DNA of 64,000 nucleotides from Polynucleobacter necessarius (GTDB lineage: Bacteria; Pseudomonadota; Gammaproteobacteria; Burkholderiales; Burkholderiaceae), in NCBI RefSeq assembly GCF_900095175.1, contig NZ_LT606946.1:64712-128711 (forward strand), read 5' to 3'. This document shows positions 59,484 to 64,000 of the stretch, piece by piece. Positions within the stretch are counted from its first letter, which is position 1. Each line of letters starts with the position of its first letter. The notes beneath the pieces were generated by a model that saw only the letters and a program-made list of their open reading frames with translations, had not been told where the DNA came from and did not search any database. Position numbers and translations under genes: made by a program.

Positions 59484-60545
59484 ATGGTTAAGAGCGATGC
59501 CCTACAGGTTCACTTGAAGTCGCTTAATTCAGCCACTTCATTAAAGCCCTTGTACATATTTAGTGGTGATGAGCCTCTCCTTATGATGGAGGCGATGGAT
59601 CAATTACGCGCCACGGCTAAAAAAATGGGTTACACCGATCGTGAAGTTTTATTACAAGAGCGTGGCTTTGATTGGAGTGCTTTATTGAGTGCTGGCCAAA
59701 CTATGTCTTTGTTCGGAGACAAGCGCTGGGTGGAGTTGCGCATCCCAACCGGCAAACCTGGCCGTGATGGTGCTGATGTGCTTAAGCAGTTCTCTGCCCA
59801 AATCGAGTCTCAGCCGGTTGGACCCGATGGGCCGGATACGATTTTTTGCATCATCCTGCCTAAATTGGATGGCAAGACTAAAACCTCTGCTTGGTTTACT
59901 GCTTTGGATGAAGCGGGTATGGCGATTCAGTTGGATTCCTTGGATCGCAGTCAATTGCCGCAATGGATTGCAGGCCGACTCAAGAAGCAGGGTCAAGAAG
60001 TGCAGCCAGGCCCAGAGGGGCAGCGTGCTTTAGTCTTCATTGCGGAGCAGGTAGAGGGCAATCTGATTGCCGCTCACCAAGAAATTCAGAAGCTGGGTTT
60101 ATTGCATCCCACGGGAGTCCTTACCGAGGATCAAATTCGGTCAGCAATCCTGAAGGTGGCTCGTTATAACGTCTTTGAATTAACTGAAGCGATGTTGGCC
60201 GGCGATCTACCTCGTTTGAATCGCATGTTAGATGGTCTCAAGGGTGAGGGTGAACCTTTGGTCTTGATTCTGTGGAGCGTAACTGAAGAGCTTCGGATAC
60301 TATCGAAACTGAAGGCAGCAAGCGATGCTGGTGAGTCTGTGCAGAATTTGATGCGCGCTAACCGGATCTGGGGCAATAAAGAGCGTTTATATCCTATGGC
60401 TCTAAAACGGGTGCAGCCTTTAAAGTTGCGCAGAGCGATGCAGGTGGCTGCAGGTTTAGATCATCAGGCCAAAGGATTGCATGCAGCGGAATTACCAGCA
60501 GATCCTTGGGATGGCTTGCGTTTAGTAGGCAATCTATTGCGCTAG
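59484..60545 (+). CDS. holA: DNA polymerase III delta subunit
   Basis: Clamp-loader subunit that opens the beta ring. N-terminal PLYIFSGDEPLLMMEAMDQL is typical, the AAA-like domain lacks a working Walker A as in other delta subunits, and the C-terminal helices include LTEAMLAGDLPRLNRMLDGL. It has 353 residues. It follows lptE by 19 bases. Confidence 0.94.
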   Translation: MVKSDALQVHLKSLNSATSLKPLYIFSGDEPLLMMEAMDQLRATAKKMGYTDREVLLQERGFDWSALLSAGQTMSLFGDKRWVELRIPTGKPGRDGADVLKQFSAQIESQPVGPDGPDTIFCIILPKLDGKTKTSAWFTALDEAGMAIQLDSLDRSQLPQWIAGRLKKQGQEVQPGPEGQRALVFIAEQVEGNLIAAHQEIQKLGLLHPTGVLTEDQIRSAILKVARYNVFELTEAMLAGDLPRLNRMLDGLKGEGEPLVLILWSVTEELRILSKLKAASDAGESVQNLMRANRIWGNKERLYPMALKRVQPLKLRRAMQVAAGLDHQAKGLHAAELPADPWDGLRLVGNLLR

Positions 60546-60578
60546 ATAAAACAATATTAATTTTGACATAGTAAATAT

Positions 60579-61865
60579 ATGAGTAATTCAAAAAATACCA
60601 CTCAGCAAATGATGCAAGATATTGGCCGACGTGCTCGTCAGGCATCACGCGCAATGGCGCGGGCATCCAGCGAACAGAAAAATAAAGCCCTATTGCATAT
60701 CGCCAAGTTGGTTCGTGAGCGCGCTGAAGAAATTCAGCGAGTCAATGCACTTGATGTTGCTAGAGCAAAAGCCAATGGTCAAGATGCTGCCTTTATCGAT
60801 CGCCTCACTATGACCCCCAAGACGATTGAGTCTATGGCACTGGGTTTAGAGCAAATTGTTTCTCTGGAAGACCCGATTGGCAAAATAACACCATTGCAAA
60901 AACAGGCCTCTGGTATTGAACTCGGTCAGATGCGTGTGCCACTTGGTGTGATCGGCATTATTTATGAGTCCCGTCCAAATGTGACAATTGATGCTGCAGC
61001 ACTATGTCTTAAGTCTGGTAACGCCGTCATTTTGCGCGGTGGTTCGGAAGCAATTGATTCGAATGCTTTGTTGGCACAGCTGATTCAAGAAGGTTTGGAT
61101 GCCGCTAATTTACCTATGGATGCAGTGCAAGTTGTGACAACCACAGATCGTGCCGCTGTCGGTGAAATGATCACCATGACTGAATACATTGATGTGATCG
61201 TGCCGCGCGGTGGCAAGAGTTTAATTGCCCGCTTGATGGCAGAAGCACGCGTGCCGATGATTAAGCATTTGGATGGAATTTGTCATACCTATATTGACGC
61301 TGATGCAGATATCGCGATGGCGATCAAAGTTTGCGATAACGCCAAGACCCAGCGCTATGCCCCTTGTAATGCAATGGAAACACTCTTGGTCAACAAAACC
61401 ATTGCACCTCAAGTCTTGCCAGCGCTCTGTAAGATTTACCAAGATAAGGGTGTGGAGTTGCGCGTTGATGACCAAACCCGAAATACGCTTGAGGCTGCGG
61501 GCTTTAAAGGCTTGGTGAATGCCACTGAAGAAGATTGGCAAACAGAATATTTAGCACCGATTTTGTCGATTAAGACGGTTGCCGATATGGATGAGGCAAT
61601 GAGGCATATTGAGCAATATGGCAGTAAACATACTGACGCCATCATTACTAACAATCAAGTGCAAGCGAATCGTTTTTTGCGTGAGGTTGATAGTGCCAGC
61701 GTGATGGTCAATGCCAGTACGCGTTTTGCCGATGGCTTTGAGTACGGTCTAGGCGCAGAGATTGGCATTTCCAATGACAAATTACATGCGCGTGGCCCTG
61801 TAGGTTTAGATGGTTTGACCTCACTCAAATACATCGTCATGGGTCATGGCGAAATTCGTACTTAA
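60579..61865 (+). CDS. proA: gamma-glutamyl phosphate reductase
   Basis: Second step of proline synthesis, acting on the product of ProB (18.7 kb). Aldehyde-dehydrogenase-like fold; the catalytic Cys lies in [33 protein letters not shown] and [12 protein letters not shown] are family segments. It has 428 residues, full length and intact. It follows holA by 33 bases. Confidence 0.96.
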   Translation: MSNSKNTTQQMMQDIGRRARQASRAMARASSEQKNKALLHIAKLVRERAEEIQRVNALDVARAKANGQDAAFIDRLTMTPKTIESMALGLEQIVSLEDPIGKITPLQKQASGIELGQMRVPLGVIGIIYESRPNVTIDAAALCLKSGNAVILRGGSEAIDSNALLAQLIQEGLDAANLPMDAVQVVTTTDRAAVGEMITMTEYIDVIVPRGGKSLIARLMAEARVPMIKHLDGICHTYIDADADIAMAIKVCDNAKTQRYAPCNAMETLLVNKTIAPQVLPALCKIYQDKGVELRVDDQTRNTLEAAGFKGLVNATEEDWQTEYLAPILSIKTVADMDEAMRHIEQYGSKHTDAIITNNQVQANRFLREVDSASVMVNASTRFADGFEYGLGAEIGISNDKLHARGPVGLDGLTSLKYIVMGHGEIRT

Positions 61866-61927
61866 ATGCGTACTTAATCAATCCCGATTAAAGAACGATA
61901 AAAAATACCTAACGGAGACTATTCATC

Positions 61928-62353
61928 ATGGGTAATGCATATTTATGGACTAAGACACTTCACATTGTTTTGATTGCCTCTTGGTTCGCGGGCCTGTTTT
62001 ATCTCCCGCGTATTTTTGTGAACCTAGCGGATGAGAAAAATCCTGAAGTCTATGTACGTCTTCTCGGCATGGCTGATCGCCTCTTTCGTTTTATGACCAT
62101 TTTGGCGGTACCTGCAGTCTTATTGGGTCTGACGCTTTGGCTGCATTTCAAGATTGGCGCTGGTGACGTTTGGATGTATGCCAAATTTTTCTTTGTCATC
62201 TTGGTTATTGGCTATCACCATGCATGCTGGAGCCTACTCAAAAAGTTCCGCAATGGTGTTAATACCCGCTCTGGAGTTTGGTATCGCTGGTTTAATGAAG
62301 TGCCAGTAATTTTGCTATTGATTGTGACTGCCTTAGTCGTGATCAAGCCTTAA
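61928..62353 (+). CDS. hemJ: protoporphyrinogen oxidase HemJ
   Basis: Membrane enzyme that oxidises protoporphyrinogen IX in heme synthesis. It has 141 residues with four membrane helices. WTKTLHIVLIASWFAGLFYL carries the conserved His near residue 12, and YHHACWSLLKKF is also typical. The related CopD family is the alternative label, but length and sequence favour HemJ. An acggAGACt-like site precedes the ATG. Confidence 0.9.
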   Translation: MGNAYLWTKTLHIVLIASWFAGLFYLPRIFVNLADEKNPEVYVRLLGMADRLFRFMTILAVPAVLLGLTLWLHFKIGAGDVWMYAKFFFVILVIGYHHACWSLLKKFRNGVNTRSGVWYRWFNEVPVILLLIVTALVVIKP

Positions 62354-62424
62354 TGCTGACACCTCAACAATTATTCAATTGTTCTGATGATTTTTTACTT
62401 CACCCTTTTTAGATTGCTAGCCTC

Positions 62425-64000
62425 ATGAGATTTTTTGTTGTTTGTCCAGGCGGACTGGAAGTGCCTCTTGCACAAGAGCTAGCAAGCATTGCGCAGCGCC
62501 CTGACTGCAAGGCTTTGGGTGCTTGGGTGATTGATCCAACGCCAACGAGTCCAACGGGTGGAGTAGGCTTGGCAGCCCCTATCTCTGCAGCGATGGCATT
62601 GAACTTGCATTCACGGATTGCAAGTCGAGTCTTGCTGCAAATGGCGGAATTGCCATACCATCAGGAAGAAGATTTATATAAGCTGGCCAGTGGCTTGGCT
62701 TGGGAGGAGTGGTTTTCTTCTAAGCAAACTTTGCGGGTGGATGTGACTGCTCATCGCTCCCCACTTAAGAGTCTGAATTTTGCAACCTTAAAGATTAAGG
62801 ATGCGATTGTGGATCGCTTGCGTGATGTGACTGGCGACCGCCCTAGCATTGATACCGCATTTTCGGATGTGCGTGTGCAGGTCCATCTAACGGCCACTCA
62901 TGCCACGATCTATTTGGATGCTTCTGGCGAGGCCTTATTTAAACGCGGCTGGCGTGATGAAAAAGGTGGCGCCCCTTTAAAAGAAAATCTTGCAGCAGGT
63001 ATTCTGTCAATTACTGGCTGGAAACCCTCCCAAACCTTATTTGATCCGATGTGCGGTAGCGGTACCTTTTTGATTGAGGCTGCGCAAATGGCTTTGGCTA
63101 TTCCGCCGGGAGCGATTCGGGCGGGAATGTATGGCGATGATGCAAAGCCTAGTCGCTTGGCTTATCGTCCATTAGTGACTTCGGCTCATGGCTTTGGCTT
63201 TCAACGACTCAAGCCTTTTAACGAGGCTGCTGAGCAAAAACGCTGGGGCTCTCTGAAAGATGCTGCACATGCTGAAATGATGGAAAAGCGTAAGCAGTTC
63301 CCGGATTCAGAATCTTTAGGCATTAGCGGTGGCGATATTAATGAGCGCCTAGTAGCAATGTTTAAGGGTAATTGGCAGCGTGCTCAGTTACCAGGTCCGC
63401 CAGTCACTCGTCAGATTGATGCCTTGGCTAGCAAACCACCATCGAATGTTAAAGAGGGTGTCATGCTCTTGAATCCGCCTTATGGTGAGCGCTTAGTAAT
63501 TAAAGGTGGGCGAGGTCAGGATCGTGCCGCAGGCGCTGATATGGAGCGTGACTCCTATGAGCAAGCTGAAGAGCCAGAAGATCGCTACGCCTTTAATTTG
63601 GAAACAGGGCGTCAGAGTGCTAAACGTTCTAGCCGCGAATCTCTTAAAAAGTTACAAGCTCAAGAAGAGCAAGATCCAAAATTTGTCGAGTTCTTAAGAC
63701 AGTTCGGCCAACATCTAAAGGATGCTTTTGGTGGTTGGAATGTCTTTGTACTCACAGCGGATATGGCCTTGCCTGGACAGTTGCGCATTAAGGAATCAAA
63801 ACGCACCCCTTTATTTAACGGCCCGTTGGAGTGCAGGCTGTTTAAGTTTGAGATGCATCAAAAACGCGATGCTGCAGCGGATTTAAAATATCAAATATCT
63901 ACAAGGAAGACGGCGATGGAATTTAAAACATACATGTGTTTAATTTGCGGTTGGGTTTACGACGAAGCTGCTGGCCTACCGGAAGAGGGTATTGCACCAG
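62425..64000 (+). CDS. RlmL-like THUMP rRNA methyltransferase, frame open into rubredoxin (runs off window)
   Basis: Predicted SAM-dependent RNA methyltransferase of the RlmL N-terminal type (23S rRNA m2G family). THUMP-like region about residues 50-165; SAM motif FDPMCGSGTFLIEAAQMAL near 206-224; catalytic LLNPPYGERL near 348-357; normal C-terminal LECRLFKFEM near 470-480. Instead of stopping, the frame continues through RDAAADLKYQISTRKTA directly into the rubredoxin ATG at 63916 and on to the window edge with no stop codon. Either the stop was lost and a fusion is made, or the two are merely in the same frame with independent starts. About 497 codons precede the rubredoxin. Confidence 0.85.
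   Translation, partial: MRFFVVCPGGLEVPLAQELASIAQRPDCKALGAWVIDPTPTSPTGGVGLAAPISAAMALNLHSRIASRVLLQMAELPYHQEEDLYKLASGLAWEEWFSSKQTLRVDVTAHRSPLKSLNFATLKIKDAIVDRLRDVTGDRPSIDTAFSDVRVQVHLTATHATIYLDASGEALFKRGWRDEKGGAPLKENLAAGILSITGWKPSQTLFDPMCGSGTFLIEAAQMALAIPPGAIRAGMYGDDAKPSRLAYRPLVTSAHGFGFQRLKPFNEAAEQKRWGSLKDAAHAEMMEKRKQFPDSESLGISGGDINERLVAMFKGNWQRAQLPGPPVTRQIDALASKPPSNVKEGVMLLNPPYGERLVIKGGRGQDRAAGADMERDSYEQAEEPEDRYAFNLETGRQSAKRSSRESLKKLQAQEEQDPKFVEFLRQFGQHLKDAFGGWNVFVLTADMALPGQLRIKESKRTPLFNGPLECRLFKFEMHQKRDAAADLKYQISTRKTAMEFKTYMCLICGWVYDEAAGLPEEGIAP
63916..64000 (+). CDS. rubredoxin, 5' part only
   Basis: Small iron-sulfur electron carrier. The start MEFKTYMCLICGWVYDEAAG shows the first CxxC iron site (CLIC) and the usual rubredoxin N-terminus; the second cysteine pair lies beyond the window. 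It has its own excellent ribosome site AAGGAAG (63903-63909), 6 bases before the ATG, so it can be translated alone even though the upstream methyltransferase frame has no stop. Confidence 0.88.
   Translation, partial: MEFKTYMCLICGWVYDEAAGLPEEGIAP

Noticed and set aside
63506..63697. Short plus-strand frame of 63 codons
   Set aside because: It lies within the methyltransferase gene in another frame.

Overview
The window looks like a piece of a betaproteobacterial chromosome of the Burkholderiales, most probably Polynucleobacter. The family-level calls (argJ, zapD, coaE, obgE, accBC, prmA, mpl, tkt, gap, leuS, holA, hemJ and others) and their order are typical of that group. Base composition is moderate. 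At least seven genes are broken by nonsense codons, one-base indels or internal deletions, which fits a lineage losing genes, such as the ciliate endosymbiont P. necessarius. The species call is inference; the lesions are read directly from the sequence. I see no rRNA or tRNA gene, insertion sequence, prophage or CRISPR array.

Layout. 1-1.8 kb: an aldehyde dehydrogenase and its DUF779 companion, both broken. 1.8-4.4 kb: argJ, a DUF815 ATPase and a NUDIX hydrolase, facing a minus-strand run (4.4-9.7 kb) of corC-like, short pilB, pilC, short pilD, coaE and zapD. 9.8-11.3 kb: ogt and a squalene/phytoene synthase. 11.4-15.8 kb: an eroded catabolic/transport patch with a broken sodium:solute symporter, a broken ketopantoate-reductase-like gene, an intact FAH-family gene and a frameshifted GRDB-family gene. 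15.8-22.5 kb: ispB, rplU-rpmA-obgE-proB, a CNP1-like lipoprotein, rppH and proS. 22.5-25.6 kb: ffh, a CcsA-like protein and ampD carrying an N-terminal PP0621-type domain. 25.7-30 kb: nrdAB behind two NrdR boxes spaced as in known nrd operators.

30.4-30.7 kb: a histone H1-like gene interrupted at an A9 tract. 30.8-35.8 kb (minus): a PfkB kinase, prmA fused in frame to a DUF3426 segment, accC, accB and aroQ. 36-44 kb: a TlpA-like thioredoxin, mpl, an SDR reductase, an RNB ribonuclease, tonB-like, aroE, mtgA and pyrF. 44-50.9 kb: corA, thiL-pgpA-pncC, a maeB pseudogene, an orphan barstar-family gene and rsmE. 50.9-62.4 kb: tkt, gap, fur, bamE, dapB, leuS, lptE, holA, proA and hemJ. 62.4-64 kb: an RlmL-type methyltransferase whose frame runs without a stop into a rubredoxin.

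Genes for replication precursors, translation, envelope assembly, peptidoglycan turnover and amino-acid synthesis are intact. Lesions fall mostly on carbon and aldehyde catabolism and transport. Several neighbours have merged into single frames (PrmA-DUF3426, PP0621-AmpD, methyltransferase-rubredoxin), which suggests that small deletions and stop losses are reshaping gene boundaries as well as killing genes. I found no clear new defence or mobile system.
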